From: Pseudomonas gozinkensis
GTDB lineage: Bacteria; Pseudomonadota; Gammaproteobacteria; Pseudomonadales; Pseudomonadaceae
Length of the DNA stretch: 64,000 bases
Reading direction: 5' to 3'
Assembly (NCBI RefSeq): GCF_014863585.1
Contig: NZ_CP062253.1
Location: 5,207,001 to 5,271,000, forward strand
Shown piece by piece: positions 1-10,813 of this stretch. The translations under genes and the position numbers were made by a program. The notes below the pieces were generated by a model, which was given only the letters and a program-made list of their open reading frames with translations, made no database searches and was not told the DNA's origin. Positions within the stretch are counted from its first letter, which is position 1. Each line of letters starts with the position of its first letter.

Positions 1-136
1 GTCCAAAGCCGGCAGCGACGACCCGCTGATCAGCCGCGCCATCACGTATTACCAAACCGCCAGTTATGGCTTCAAGCAACAGCTGCTTGGCTGGAAAGCG
101 CCCAAGGAGGGTGCCGAGCAAGTCAGCGAACGTTAA
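1..136 (+). CDS. C-terminal end of an unidentified protein (5' partial)
   Basis: An open frame enters from the left edge and stops with TAA at 134-136, giving about 44 residues ending in KEGAEQVSER. The codon use is typical of the surrounding genes and a GC-rich hairpin follows directly, so this is probably a genuine gene end. The fragment is mixed hydrophilic and aromatic, with no motif I recognise. The next gene is a PAP2 phosphatase in the same direction, 51 bases downstream, which would fit a membrane or envelope operon, but the identity is unknown. Confidence 0.6.
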   Translation, partial: SKAGSDDPLISRAITYYQTASYGFKQQLLGWKAPKEGAEQVSER

Positions 137-142
137 TCGAAG

Positions 143-172
143 CGCCCCGGGCTGATGCCCCGGGGCGTTTCC
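143..172 (+). terminator. Hairpin after the first partial gene
   Basis: Inverted repeat CGCCCCGG (143-150) and CCGGGGCG (160-167) with a 9-base loop, followed by a short T/C tract. It lies just after the TAA at 134-136 and before the ATG at 188. The T tract is short, so termination may be partial. Confidence 0.5.
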
Positions 173-187
173 CGCTCTGGATATGTC

Positions 188-931
188 ATGTCATCAAGCG
201 TTGTACGCCCTGCCCCTCGCCCGCTGAATGTCTGGTTGTGCCTGGGCATTCCAGCCGTGGCGGCCGTCATTCTGGTTCTGTTGGAGCTGACCGATCTGGA
301 CATGGATCTGGCCCGGCTCTTCTATGACCCGGCTGCCGGCGACTTCATCGGCCGCCACAGTTACTTCCTGGAAAACATCCTCCACGACCGCGCCAAACAA
401 GTAGTGATCGCCTTTTCGGTGTTTGCCATCCTCGGGTTCATCGGTGCGTTTTTCATCGACCGGCTCAAACCGTTCAAGCGTGAGCTGGGTTGCCTGGTGT
501 TGTCGCTGGGTCTGGCCACTTCTTTCGTCACGCCGGTGAAAGCCGTGACGGCAGTGCAATGCCCCTGGAGCCTGGAACAGTTCGGCGGCCACGAAACCTA
601 CAGCAAACTGCTGGATCATCGCCCGCCGACCGACAAGCCTGGCCGTTGCTGGCCGGGTGGTCATGCGGCCACCGGTTTTACCTTGTTTGCGCTGTTCTTC
701 GTGCTGCGTGACCGTCGCCCACGGCTGGCCCGTCAGGCGTTCATCTTTGCCTTCGCGCTGGGTTCGGTGTTCTCGATCAGCCGAATGATGCAGGGCGCGC
801 ACTTCTTCTCACACAACGTGTGGACGGCGATCTTTTGCTGGCTGATCTGTCTGGGGTCGTATTACTTCGTGTTGTATCGACCGGCATTGAAAAGCCAGGC
901 CATTGTGAAAGCACAGCCTATCGGTGTCTGA
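188..931 (+). CDS. PAP2-superfamily membrane phosphatase
   Basis: A 247-residue polytopic membrane protein of the type 2 phosphatidic acid phosphatase family, which removes phosphate from lipid or sugar phosphates at the membrane; some members act on lipid A or undecaprenyl pyrophosphate. The second signature is seen as PGGHAATGF and the third as SRMMQGAHFFSHNVW, where the histidine is the expected nucleophile. Several hydrophobic helices are present, the first at about residues 14-32. I chose the ATG at 188 because the in-frame ATG at 155 lies inside the loop of the upstream hairpin. The substrate cannot be told from the sequence. It ends just before a bidirectional terminator shared with groEL. 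Confidence 0.8.
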   Translation: MSSSVVRPAPRPLNVWLCLGIPAVAAVILVLLELTDLDMDLARLFYDPAAGDFIGRHSYFLENILHDRAKQVVIAFSVFAILGFIGAFFIDRLKPFKRELGCLVLSLGLATSFVTPVKAVTAVQCPWSLEQFGGHETYSKLLDHRPPTDKPGRCWPGGHAATGFTLFALFFVLRDRRPRLARQAFIFAFALGSVFSISRMMQGAHFFSHNVWTAIFCWLICLGSYYFVLYRPALKSQAIVKAQPIGV

Positions 932-953
932 ACTGACGCTGGATTGAACGCAA

Positions 954-990
954 TAAAAAACCCCGCTGGCTTGCGCCGGCGGGGTTTTTC
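954..990. terminator. Bidirectional Rho-independent terminator between the PAP2 gene and groEL
   Basis: Strong stem CCCCGCTGGC (961-970) with GCCGGCGGGG (975-984), flanked by an A run on the left and a T run on the right, so it can end transcription from both converging genes. Confidence 0.85.
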
Positions 991-1010
991 GTTACAGGGG
1001 TAAGGCTGGC

Positions 1011-2669
<1,659 letters not shown>

Positions 2670-2706
2670 TTAAATACTTTGTAGTAGCGGGAAAATGAGC
2701 GGGAAA

Positions 2707-3000
2707 TCAGCCTTCCAGTACAGCGAGAATCTCGTTCTCAGCCATTACCAGCAGGTCTTCGCCGTCGACTTTCACAGTGTTGCTGCCGGAGTAAGGACCG
2801 AACACAACCTTGTCGCCGACTTTAACGGCCAGCGCACGCACTTCACCGTTTTCCAGAGTCTTGCCTGGGCCTGCAGCGACGATCACACCGTGGTTGGCTT
2901 TTTCAGCAGCCGAACCTGGCAGGACGATACCGCCAGCGGTTTTCTTTTCTTCTTCGCTGCGACGGATAACGACGCGGTCATGCAGAGGACGAAGCTTCAT
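2707..3000 (-). CDS. groS: Co-chaperonin GroES (Cpn10)
   Basis: The 97-residue protein starts [20 protein letters not shown] and carries the mobile-loop motif [11 protein letters not shown] around residues 22-32 and the GNTVK-like roof region ([11 protein letters not shown]). It caps the GroEL cylinder during folding. An AGGAGA ribosome site lies 8 bases before the ATG. It is the first gene of the groESL operon. Confidence 0.98.
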   Translation of the reverse strand: MKLRPLHDRVVIRRSEEEKKTAGGIVLPGSAAEKANHGVIVAAGPGKTLENGEVRALAVKVGDKVVFGPYSGSNTVKVDGEDLLVMAENEILAVLEG

Positions 3001-3143
3001 TGTCGATCTCTCCTAATTGTGGTTTTCATCGGCCGGTGTAGTCCCGGCGGGTTTAACGAATCCGGCCTGCGCCGGTTGCGGCTCGTCGAGCGAACCGCGG
3101 AAGTCTGTCCGACTCAAAATGTCGGAAACCTTTCGGTGACCGA

Positions 3144-3174
3144 TACATAAGGGCGCATAAGCTTATTACAAGGG
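3144..3174 (-). promoter_or_regulatory. Candidate sigma-32 heat-shock promoter of groESL
   Basis: On the minus strand CCCTTGTAA (3166-3174) matches the sigma-32 -35 consensus CNCTTGAAA with one mismatch, and CCTTATGTA (3144-3152) matches the -10 consensus CCCCATNTA at six of eight fixed positions. The spacing is 13 bases. It sits about 145 bases upstream of the groES start, giving a long leader. This is a pattern match, not measured. Confidence 0.6.
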
Positions 3175-3225
3175 CGGGGGCTAAAAAATTTTCACGCAGG
3201 CTGCATGAATTAGCCCCACAAACGA

Positions 3226-3249
3226 ACACGGCACCCGAAGGTGCCGTGT
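3226..3249 (-). terminator. Hairpin downstream of fxsA
   Basis: Perfect 10-base stem ACACGGCACC/GGTGCCGTGT with a CGAA (TTCG) tetraloop, located 11 bases past the fxsA stop. The T tract after it on the minus strand is interrupted, so efficiency is uncertain. Confidence 0.6.
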
Positions 3250-3260
3250 CGATGCAGAAG

Positions 3261-3740
3261 TTACTTGGTGTCGCGGTGTTCGAATTCGCCTTCGATCACA
3301 TCACCTTCGCGACCCAGCGGCTGGCGCGGTGCAGGACCGCCGCGAGGTTGCAGGTCATCGGCGAACGCTCGCTGGCGCATGGCCTGCTCTTCGGCGCGCT
3401 GGCGCATCTTGTTGGCGACCAGTCGACGACTGAACGGCAACAGCAGCACCAGACCGACCACATCGCTGATGAAGCCCGGCAGGATCAACAGGCCACCGGC
3501 CAGGGCCAGCATCAGGCCTTCGAGCATGGTTTGCGCAGGCAGTTCGCCGCGGTTCAGGCTTTCACGGGCACGGAGTGCGGTGGCCAGCCCGGCGACGCGC
3601 AGCACGAACACGCCGAACATCGAGCCGAGAATGATCAGCAGCAGGGCCGGGAAAAATCCGATCGATCCTGCCACTTTGACGAATACGAACAGCTCCAGCA
3701 CCGGGAACAGCAGAAAGAGCAACAAAAAAGGGCGCATCAA
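3261..3740 (-). CDS. fxsA: FxsA family inner-membrane protein
   Basis: A 159-residue protein with the FxsA pattern: hydrophobic start MMRPFLLLFLLFPVLELFVF, a conserved loop, a second membrane segment (FFPALLLIILGSMFGVFVLR) and a third about residues 76-95, then a basic, glutamate-rich cytoplasmic tail. In E. coli, overproduced FxsA relieves F-plasmid exclusion of phage T7; its normal function is unknown. Placement beside groES is also seen in P. aeruginosa. The 159-residue length is normal for the family. Confidence 0.85.
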   Translation of the reverse strand: MMRPFLLLFLLFPVLELFVFVKVAGSIGFFPALLLIILGSMFGVFVLRVAGLATALRARESLNRGELPAQTMLEGLMLALAGGLLILPGFISDVVGLVLLLPFSRRLVANKMRQRAEEQAMRQRAFADDLQPRGGPAPRQPLGREGDVIEGEFEHRDTK

Positions 3741-3802
3741 AGTTTCCTCAACGCAAGAAATGCCTTGCAGTAAGCCTTAGATGACGTCGCCCTTTCGTGA
3801 AT

Positions 3803-4534
3803 TCAAGCGTCGGCCACCGCATTTTTTGGCCAGACCTCGGCGTGAGCCAAAGAAACCAAGGCCTCGCGCACTTGTATCGGCGTATGACAAGGCGCTTGAA
3901 ACGGCAGCCAGTACAGCGCTTGGCCGATGCGCAGGTGCATGCCTTCGGTGTCGATTCCGGCCAGTTGCGCCGGTACGGTTTTCGGCAGGCCGGCGAGGTC
4001 GACGTAATGGGCGATGGCCTTGGCGTGGTCGCTGTTCATGTGCTCGACCATGCTGATTTCGGCCTTGCCGGCGAACGGGTTGGCCAGGGTCAGGTGATCG
4101 ACCCAGTGGATCGCGCCGAAGCCGCCGATGTAGCGATGACGCACGGGTTTGAGCACCCAGAAATCGAAATCGTGAGCCTTGTGGTAATTCTGGGAATCGG
4201 GGAAATAGCGGTAGTAGCGCTCGGCGGCGGCTTCGATGGCGGCAGCGGCTTCGAGTTTTTCCGCCTCGGCCAGATAGGTCAGGCGACCAACGGCTTGCAC
4301 ATCGTCGGCCTCGCGCTCACCCACCAGCAGCGAGCATTTCGGATCTTTCTGCAGGTTATGGGTGTGCTGGGCGATGCGGCTGATCAGGATCAGCGGCCGG
4401 CCCTGCTCGTCCAGGCAGTAGGGAACCACGGAGCCGAACGGAAAACCGGGCATCGATTTGGAGTGGGTCGACAGCACGCCACGGTATTCCTTGAGAAGCA
4501 ATTCTCGGGCATTCTTAGCCGCTTCAACGCTCAA
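3803..4534 (-). CDS. HugZ-like split-barrel protein (pyridoxamine-phosphate-oxidase fold, DUF2470)
   Basis: A 243-residue protein. The N-terminal part (to about residue 150) resembles the pyridoxamine 5'-phosphate oxidase-like split barrel (motif TLSTHSK-like LSTHSKSMPGFPFGS); the C-terminal part has the DUF2470 pattern with MVEHMNSDHAKAI. HugZ proteins bind and degrade heme in some bacteria, so a heme or flavin role is inferred. I chose a TTG start at 4534 because AAGGAGT lies 7 bases upstream of it; the in-frame ATG 63 bases further upstream (at 4597) has no comparable ribosome site and would put the AAGGAG inside the gene. No heme-uptake genes are adjacent, so the substrate is open. Confidence 0.75.
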   Translation of the reverse strand: MSVEAAKNARELLLKEYRGVLSTHSKSMPGFPFGSVVPYCLDEQGRPLILISRIAQHTHNLQKDPKCSLLVGEREADDVQAVGRLTYLAEAEKLEAAAAIEAAAERYYRYFPDSQNYHKAHDFDFWVLKPVRHRYIGGFGAIHWVDHLTLANPFAGKAEISMVEHMNSDHAKAIAHYVDLAGLPKTVPAQLAGIDTEGMHLRIGQALYWLPFQAPCHTPIQVREALVSLAHAEVWPKNAVADA

Positions 4535-4694
4535 TTTATGACTCCTTAAATAGAATCCGTCGAAAAAACGGACGGGCGCATGGGATTTGTCCCACACGCC
4601 ATCGGGCAGTTCTCATGTGCAACAGGCCCCTGGCCGGTGCAGATCGAGAGGCTACCTATAAGGACCACTCTGACCTGCTCTCGGGGGCATGCGA

Positions 4695-5453
4695 ATGCAA
4701 CTCAACGACAAAGTAATCATTATCACTGGCGGTTGCCAAGGCTTGGGCCGCTCGATGGCCGAGTATTTCGCAGGCAAGGGCGCGAAGCTGGCACTGGTCG
4801 ACCTGAACCAGGAAAAACTCGATGATGCCGTCGCGGCCTGCAAGGCCAAGGGCGTCGAGGCACGCAGCTATCTGTGCAACGTCGCCAACGAAGAGCAGGT
4901 GACGCACATGGTTGCTCAGGTCGCCGCCGACTTCGGCGCGATCCACGGCCTGATCAACAACGCCGGGATCCTGCGCGACGGCCTGCTGCTCAAGGTCAAG
5001 GACGGCGAGATGACCAAGATGAGCCTGGCCCAGTGGCAGGCGGTGATCGACGTCAACCTGACCGGCGTGTTCCTCTGCACCCGTGAAGTGGCGGCGAAAA
5101 TGGTCGAGCTGAAGAACAGCGGCGCGATCATCAACATCTCGTCGATCTCCCGCGCGGGCAACGTCGGCCAGACCAACTACTCCGCCGCCAAGGCCGGTGT
5201 GGCAGCAGCGACCGTGACCTGGGCCAAGGAACTGGCGCGCTACGGCATTCGCGTGGCGGGCATTGCTCCGGGCTTCATCGAAACCGAGATGACCCTGGGC
5301 ATGAAACCCGAAGCGCTGGAGAAAATGACTTCGGGCATTCCACTCAAGCGCATGGGCAAGCCGGAAGAGATCGCCCATTCGGCGGCGTACATCTTCGAGA
5401 ACGACTACTACACCGGCCGGATTCTGGAGATGGATGGCGGGTTGCGCATTTAA
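4695..5453 (+). CDS. Short-chain dehydrogenase/reductase, FabG-like
   Basis: A 252-residue classical SDR. The cofactor motif TGGCQGLG is at residues 11-18, NNAG at 88-91, and the catalytic Ser149, Tyr162, Lys166 are all present. It probably reduces or oxidises an acyl or keto compound with NAD(P)H. The sequence ends with the usual [11 protein letters not shown] start at 4695 is preferred because GGGGG lies 8 bases upstream, with an alternative ATG two codons earlier at 4689. The substrate cannot be assigned; similarity to FabG does not prove a role in fatty-acid synthesis, and no fab genes are near. Confidence 0.85.
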   Translation: MQLNDKVIIITGGCQGLGRSMAEYFAGKGAKLALVDLNQEKLDDAVAACKAKGVEARSYLCNVANEEQVTHMVAQVAADFGAIHGLINNAGILRDGLLLKVKDGEMTKMSLAQWQAVIDVNLTGVFLCTREVAAKMVELKNSGAIINISSISRAGNVGQTNYSAAKAGVAAATVTWAKELARYGIRVAGIAPGFIETEMTLGMKPEALEKMTSGIPLKRMGKPEEIAHSAAYIFENDYYTGRILEMDGGLRI

Positions 5454-5468
5454 GGCTTACCAAAAATC

Positions 5469-5577
5469 ACTGTGGGAGCGACGGTTCGACGCTTCGACTT
5501 GCTCGCGAATGCGTTGGATCAGACAACTGATAGGTTGAATGACACACCGCGTTCGCGAGCAAGCTCGCTCCCACAGT
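5469..5577. repeat. REP palindromic pair (BIME-like) between convergent genes
   Basis: ACTGTGGGAGCGA at the left and TCGCTCCCACAGT at the right form the outer arms, with TTGCTCGCGAA and TTCGCGAGCAA as inner arms. This is the common Pseudomonas REP sequence in opposed orientation. It lies between the 3' ends of the SDR gene and mrp and ends in a T run, so it may also end transcription. Confidence 0.85.
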
Positions 5578-5599
5578 TTTTTTCAGCGGCGCGGCAAAA

Positions 5600-6694
5600 T
5601 CAATCGTCGCTGATGGTGATGTTCGGCATCGCCGGCGATGCCGCTTCCTGCAACACGATCCGCGCGCCGACGTGGCGGGCCAGTTCCTGATAGACCATGG
5701 CGATCTGGCTGTCCGGCTCGGAAATCACCGTCGGCTTGCCACCATCGGCCTGTTCGCGGATCAGCATCGACAGCGGCAACGAGGCCAGCAGTTCGACGCC
5801 GAACTGGGTCGCCAGTTTCTCGCCACCGCCCTCACCGAACAGATGCTCGGCGTGCCCGCAGTTCGAGCAGATGTGCACGGCCATGTTTTCCACCACGCCC
5901 AGTACCGGGATGTTGACCTTGCGGAACATCTCCACGCCTTTGCGCGCATCGAGCAGCGCCAGATCCTGTGGCGTGGTGACGATCACGGCGCCGGCCACCG
6001 GGACTTTCTGCGCCAGGGTCAGCTGAATGTCGCCGGTGCCTGGCGGCATGTCGATCACCAGATAATCCAGGTCGCCCCAAGCGGTTTGCGTCACCAGTTG
6101 CAGCAGCGCGCCGGAGACCATCGGCCCGCGCCAGACCATCGGCGTGTTGTCGTCGGTCAGGAACGCCATCGACATCACTTCGACACCGTGGGCCTGCAGC
6201 GGCACGAACCATTTCTGATCCTTGACCTGCGGGCGGGTGCCCTCGGGAATGCCGAACATGATGCCCTGGCTCGGGCCGTAGATATCGGCATCGAGAATCC
6301 CGACCTTCGCGCCTTCACGGGCCAGTGCCAGCGCCAGGTTGGCGGCGGTGGTGGATTTGCCCACACCGCCCTTGCCCGACGCCACGGCGACCACGTTCTT
6401 CACGTTGGCCAGCCCCGGAATCTGCGCCTGGGCCTTGTGCGCGGCGATCACACTGTTGACCTCGACCCTAGCAGTCACCACACCGTCGAGGTTTTCGATG
6501 GCCAGTTGCAGCAGTTGCGCCCAGCCGCTTTTAAACAGACCGGCGGCATAGCCGATTTCCAGCTGCACATTGACACGATCACCGGTGATTTCGATGTTGC
6601 GCACGCAACCGGCGCTGACCGGATCCTGGTTCAGGTAAGGGTCGGTGTATTGGCTGAGGACGGCTTCCACCGCTGCGCGAGTGACGGCGCTCAT
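5600..6694 (-). CDS. apbC: Iron-sulfur cluster carrier Mrp/ApbC
   Basis: A 364-residue P-loop ATPase. The N-terminal 80 residues form a MIP18/DUF59 domain; the deviant Walker [10 protein letters not shown] is at 107-115, and the cluster-binding pair Cys276-Cys279 occurs as CSNCGH. The family assembles or carries [4Fe-4S] clusters to apoproteins in the cytosol. The start [12 protein letters not shown] at 6694 has GGAG 7 bases upstream; an in-frame ATG six codons earlier has no better site. It is divergent from metG, an arrangement also found in P. aeruginosa. Confidence 0.93.
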   Translation of the reverse strand: MSAVTRAAVEAVLSQYTDPYLNQDPVSAGCVRNIEITGDRVNVQLEIGYAAGLFKSGWAQLLQLAIENLDGVVTARVEVNSVIAAHKAQAQIPGLANVKNVVAVASGKGGVGKSTTAANLALALAREGAKVGILDADIYGPSQGIMFGIPEGTRPQVKDQKWFVPLQAHGVEVMSMAFLTDDNTPMVWRGPMVSGALLQLVTQTAWGDLDYLVIDMPPGTGDIQLTLAQKVPVAGAVIVTTPQDLALLDARKGVEMFRKVNIPVLGVVENMAVHICSNCGHAEHLFGEGGGEKLATQFGVELLASLPLSMLIREQADGGKPTVISEPDSQIAMVYQELARHVGARIVLQEAASPAMPNITISDD

Positions 6695-6849
6695 GGGCAA
6701 CTCCGATAACAAGACTGGGAAAAGATGGCGGGTATCCTACCCCTTCTGTCCTCCGGACGGCATGTCCGGCAACGATTTGCAGAGGTGAAATATCTTTCCC
6801 GGCGCTTTATAGTGGCCGACCTCCGTTTCATCAAGTAGCGAAGCCCCAC

Positions 6850-8901
6850 ATGTCCGAACCACGCAAGATTCTCGTCACCAGCGCCCTGCCCTACGCCAAC
6901 GGTTCGATCCACCTTGGCCATATGCTGGAATACATCCAGACCGATATGTGGGTGCGCTTCCAGAAGCATCGCGGCAATCAGTGCATCTATGTCTGCGCCG
7001 ACGACGCCCACGGTTCGGCGATCATGCTGCGCGCGGAAAAGGAAGGCATCACCCCGGAACAACTGATCGCCAACGTCCAGGCCGAACACAGCGCCGACTT
7101 TGCCGAGTTCCTGGTGGACTTCGACAACTTCCACTCCACTCACGCCGAAGAAAACCGTGAGCTGTCGAGCCAGATCTACCTGAAGCTGCGTGACGCCGGA
7201 CACATCGCCCAACGTTCGATCACCCAGTATTTCGACCCGGAAAAGAAAATGTTCCTGGCCGACCGCTTCATCAAGGGCACCTGCCCGAAGTGCGGCACCG
7301 AAGACCAGTACGGCGACAACTGCGAAAAATGCGGTGCGACCTACGCGCCGACCGACCTGAAGGATCCGAAGTCGGCAATCTCCGGCGCCACCCCGGTGCT
7401 CAAGGATTCCCAGCACTTCTTCTTCAAGCTGCCGGACTTCCAGGAAATGCTGCAGGCCTGGACCCGCAGCGGCACCCTGCAGGACGCCGTCGCCAACAAG
7501 ATCGCCGAATGGCTGGACGCCGGCCTGCAACAGTGGGACATCTCCCGCGATGCGCCGTACTTCGGTTTCGAGATCCCGGGCGAGCCAGGCAAATATTTCT
7601 ACGTGTGGCTGGACGCGCCGATCGGCTACATGGCCAGCTTCAAGAACCTGTGCAACCGCACGCCGGAGCTGGACTTCGACGCGTTCTGGGGCAAGGACTC
7701 CTCCGCCGAGCTGTACCACTTCATCGGCAAGGACATCGTCAACTTCCACGCCCTGTTCTGGCCGGCGATGCTCGAAGGCGCGGGTTTCCGCAAGCCGACC
7801 GGGATCAACGTACACGGCTACCTGACCGTCAACGGTCAGAAGATGTCCAAGTCCCGCGGCACCTTCATCAAGGCCCGTACCTACCTGGATCACCTGTCGC
7901 CGGAATACCTGCGCTATTACTACGCGGCCAAACTGGGCCGTGGCGTGGACGACCTCGACCTGAACCTCGAAGACTTCGTGCAGAAGGTCAACTCCGACCT
8001 GGTCGGCAAAGTCGTCAACATCGCCAGCCGTTGCGCCGGTTTCATCCAGAAGGGCAACGCCGGCCTGCTGGTGGACACCAACGCCGCGCCGGAACTGACC
8101 GAAGCGTTCCTGGCCGCTGCGCCGAGCATCGCCGACGCCTATGAGGCCCGCGATTTCGCCCGTGCCATGCGCGAAACCATGGCTTTGGCCGACCGCGCCA
8201 ACGCCTGGATCGCTGACAAGGCGCCATGGTCGCTGAACAAGCAGGAAGGCAAGCAGGATGAAGTCCAGGCGGTCTGCGCCACGGCGATCAACCTGTTCCG
8301 CCAGCTGGTGATCTTCCTCAAACCGGTGCTGCCAGTGCTGGCCGCCGATGCCGAGGCGTTCCTCAACGTCGCCCCGCTGACCTGGAACGACCACACCACC
8401 CTGCTGGCCAACCACCAGTTGAACGAATTCAAACCGTTGATGACCCGCATCGACCCGGTAAAAGTGCAAGCCATGACCGACGCCTCGAAAGAAGACCTGA
8501 CCGCCAGCCAGACCGACACCGGCGCCGCTGCGCCGGCCGGCAAAGGCGAACTGGCCAAGGATCCGCTGTCGCCGGAAATCGACTTCGACACCTTCGCCGC
8601 CGTCGACCTGCGCGTCGCGCTGATCGTCAAGGCCGAACACGTTGAAGGTGCGGACAAGTTGCTGCGTCTGACCCTGGATATCGGTGACGAACAACGCAAC
8701 GTGTTCTCGGGGATCAAGAGCGCTTACCCGGATCCGTCGAAGCTCGACGGTCGTCTGACCATGATGATCGCCAACCTCAAGCCACGGAAAATGAAGTTCG
8801 GCATCTCCGAAGGCATGGTGATGGCGGCCGGCCCTGGCGGTGAAGAAATCTACCTGCTGAGCCCGGACAGCGGCGCCAAGCCGGGTCAGCGCATCAAGTA
8901 A
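6850..8901 (+). CDS. metG: Methionyl-tRNA synthetase
   Basis: A 683-residue class I synthetase. The HIGH motif appears as HLGH at 21-24, zinc cysteines at 145, 148, 158 and 161, and KMSKS at 331-335. A C-terminal tRNA-binding OB-fold domain starts near residue 575, after an alanine-rich linker, as in the long dimeric E. coli-type enzyme. It charges tRNA-Met with methionine in the cytoplasm. It is divergent from mrp, and the 155-base gap holds both promoters. It ends at a strong terminator. Confidence 0.98.
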   Translation: MSEPRKILVTSALPYANGSIHLGHMLEYIQTDMWVRFQKHRGNQCIYVCADDAHGSAIMLRAEKEGITPEQLIANVQAEHSADFAEFLVDFDNFHSTHAEENRELSSQIYLKLRDAGHIAQRSITQYFDPEKKMFLADRFIKGTCPKCGTEDQYGDNCEKCGATYAPTDLKDPKSAISGATPVLKDSQHFFFKLPDFQEMLQAWTRSGTLQDAVANKIAEWLDAGLQQWDISRDAPYFGFEIPGEPGKYFYVWLDAPIGYMASFKNLCNRTPELDFDAFWGKDSSAELYHFIGKDIVNFHALFWPAMLEGAGFRKPTGINVHGYLTVNGQKMSKSRGTFIKARTYLDHLSPEYLRYYYAAKLGRGVDDLDLNLEDFVQKVNSDLVGKVVNIASRCAGFIQKGNAGLLVDTNAAPELTEAFLAAAPSIADAYEARDFARAMRETMALADRANAWIADKAPWSLNKQEGKQDEVQAVCATAINLFRQLVIFLKPVLPVLAADAEAFLNVAPLTWNDHTTLLANHQLNEFKPLMTRIDPVKVQAMTDASKEDLTASQTDTGAAAPAGKGELAKDPLSPEIDFDTFAAVDLRVALIVKAEHVEGADKLLRLTLDIGDEQRNVFSGIKSAYPDPSKLDGRLTMMIANLKPRKMKFGISEGMVMAAGPGGEEIYLLSPDSGAKPGQRIK

Positions 8902-8917
8902 GGTTCTGCCCTGACTG

Positions 8918-8955
8918 ATCCCACAGGCGTGCTCCGTGCGCCTGTGGGATTTTTC
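8918..8955 (+). terminator. Rho-independent terminator of metG
   Basis: Perfect 12-base stem ATCCCACAGGCG (8918-8929) with CGCCTGTGGGAT (8939-8950), then TTTTC. It separates metG from the rnf operon. Confidence 0.88.
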
Positions 8956-9032
8956 ATATCTGGCCCGCGCTCCACGGCTGCCGGATAATGCCTAACCTTA
9001 AGTGACACACGCCCGTTCCTGCCGGCAGAACC

Positions 9033-9602
9033 ATGACCGAACTCGTGCTTACGCTCTTCAGTGCTGCGCTGATCAACAACTTCGTGTTGCACTGGCCGCT
9101 GGGCGTCGATCCGCTGCTGGCGGGCGAACGCCGTCAGGTGCATGCACTAGGGCTGGCGACGTTGTGTCTGATGCTGATTGTCGGCGTGACGGGTTATGCG
9201 ATCTGGCATTGGCTGCTGGTGCCGTTGCAACTGGAATTCCTGCGGCTGTTTGTGTTTCTGCCGTTGAGCGTCCTGCTGATCACGCCGTTGCTGAAGCTGT
9301 TGGCGCATTGGCGGCCCACGCTGCCATTCGACGGCTTGTGGCCGCTGCTGCTGGGCAATGCCGGTGTGCTGGGGCTGACGCTGATCAACGCGCAAACGGA
9401 TAAAGGCCTGTTTCATGCGATTGCGTTGAGCCTGGGCGCCGGTCTGGGTTTCTGGCTGGTGTTGAGCCTGTTCAGCGATTTGCGTGAGCGCACGGCCGAC
9501 AACGATATTCCCCTGCCCTTTCGTGGCCTGCCGATCCTGTTGATCGGCGCCGGACTGATGGCCGTGGCTTTTCTCGGATTCAGTGGACTGATCAAAACAT
9601 GA
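9033..9602 (+). CDS. rnfA: RnfA-like membrane subunit lacking the cluster cysteines
   Basis: A 189-residue protein with six predicted membrane segments. The NNFVL motif at 15-19 and the end [20 protein letters not shown] match RnfA/RsxA. RnfA and RnfE together hold an intramembrane [2Fe-2S] cluster in known Rnf complexes. The two conserved cysteines, in GLCP and TNC, are here Asp26 (GVDP) and Ala110 (GNAGVLG). A standard electron path through this subunit is therefore unlikely. It is the first gene of an overlapping operon; rnfB starts 4 bases before its stop. No strong ribosome site is visible. Confidence 0.88.
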   Translation: MTELVLTLFSAALINNFVLHWPLGVDPLLAGERRQVHALGLATLCLMLIVGVTGYAIWHWLLVPLQLEFLRLFVFLPLSVLLITPLLKLLAHWRPTLPFDGLWPLLLGNAGVLGLTLINAQTDKGLFHAIALSLGAGLGFWLVLSLFSDLRERTADNDIPLPFRGLPILLIGAGLMAVAFLGFSGLIKT

Positions 9603-10813
9603 GTCTGATTCAACGGATCGATGCCTTGCTGCCGCAGACCCAATGCGGCAAGTGCGGCCATCCCGGATGCAAACCCTATGCTGAAGGCATCGCCGACGGC
9701 GAGCCGATCAACAAGTGCCCGCCGGGTGGCGACGAAACCATCGCGGCACTGGCCGAACTGTTGAAAATCCCGGTGCTGGAGCTGGACATCAGCCGCGGTT
9801 CGGCGCCGCCGCAAGTGGCCTACATCCGTGAGGCCGAATGTATCGGCTGCACCAAGTGCATCCAGGCCTGCCCGATCGACGCCATTGTCGGCGCGGCGAA
9901 GCTGATGCACACGGTCATCATCGACGAATGCACCGGTTGCGATCTGTGCGTGGCGCCCTGCCCGGTCGATTGCATCGAGATGCATCCGCTGCCGCCGGGC
10001 ACGCTGCCGGTGGTCAGTGGTCTGGCCACAAGCCTTGAAGAACAGCAGGCCCGCGCAACCAAACGCGATCACGCCCGCCAGCGTTTCGAACGGCGCAATG
10101 CTCGCCTGCAACGCGAAGAACAGCAGAAGCAGGCCGAACGCGAGGCCCGGGCGCAGCGCGCGGCACAGGTAGAAGTCGCCGCCACCTCGCTCGATCCGGT
10201 GCAGGCGGCGCTGGAACGGGTGCGTGCGCAAAAAGCCGCCACCGCCGATGCCGCGCTGAAAAAGGCCAAGATCGACGTGGCCATGAGTCGGGCGCAGTTG
10301 AACAAGTCGCTCAAGGCATTCGGTCATCCGCCGACCTTCGATCAACAATCGCAACTGATCGTCCTGCAGCAGCAGTTCGAAGCGGCCGAACAGGCACTGG
10401 CGAAGCTGGAAAGCAGCGCGACACCTGCGCCGGTCGTGGCCGCCCCGGCAAAGGACGCCGATTTGAAAAGGGCGAAAATCCAGTTGGCGATGCGCCGCGC
10501 CGAGCTGAAAAAGGCACAAAACGCAGAGGCCCCGCCAGCCGAGATCGCCGCGCTGGAGCAAGCGCTGCGTGACGCCGAACAGGCGCTGCACAGCGCCGAA
10601 GCCGCCAGCGATCAACCGGCGCCCGAGCTTGTGCGTGTCGAGAAACGTCCGATCAACGACCAGCTTCGCCAGCTGAAAACCGAACTGGCTTACGCTCGCG
10701 CCGACCTGAACAAACTGCAACGACGCGACGGCACGCCCGCCGACATCCTCGAAAAAGCCCGTGCCCGCCTGCAAGAAGCGGAGCGGCAGGTACAAGCCCA
10801 TGTCATCGATTGA
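9599..10813 (+). CDS. rnfB: RnfB-like ferredoxin subunit without membrane anchor and with an RnfC-like repeat tail
   Basis: A 404-residue protein. Residues 1-50 hold the [4Fe-4S] motif Cys16, 19, 24, 40; residues 75-130 hold two ferredoxin clusters (Cys81, 84, 87, 91 and Cys111, 114, 117, 121). RnfB normally begins with a membrane helix; here the protein starts directly at [13 protein letters not shown], so it is predicted soluble or bound through partners. From about residue 145 there is a charged helical tail, with three repeats at about 219-273, 288-336 and 355-402, each of the form K-x-x-[LIV]-A-x-x-RA-x-L-x-K followed by an AE-x-AL helix. Similar repeats end many RnfC proteins. No rnfC gene is present before rnfD. 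Confidence 0.88.
   Translation: MSLIQRIDALLPQTQCGKCGHPGCKPYAEGIADGEPINKCPPGGDETIAALAELLKIPVLELDISRGSAPPQVAYIREAECIGCTKCIQACPIDAIVGAAKLMHTVIIDECTGCDLCVAPCPVDCIEMHPLPPGTLPVVSGLATSLEEQQARATKRDHARQRFERRNARLQREEQQKQAEREARAQRAAQVEVAATSLDPVQAALERVRAQKAATADAALKKAKIDVAMSRAQLNKSLKAFGHPPTFDQQSQLIVLQQQFEAAEQALAKLESSATPAPVVAAPAKDADLKRAKIQLAMRRAELKKAQNAEAPPAEIAALEQALRDAEQALHSAEAASDQPAPELVRVEKRPINDQLRQLKTELAYARADLNKLQRRDGTPADILEKARARLQEAERQVQAHVID

Noticed and set aside
155..187. Upstream ATG at 155 for the PAP2 gene
   Set aside because: The ATG lies within the loop of a GC-rich terminator hairpin; the ATG at 188 gives a normal N terminus.
6691..8694. 667-codon open frame antisense to metG
   Set aside because: Overlaps the clear metG frame completely and crosses into its promoter region; composition is typical of a shadow frame.
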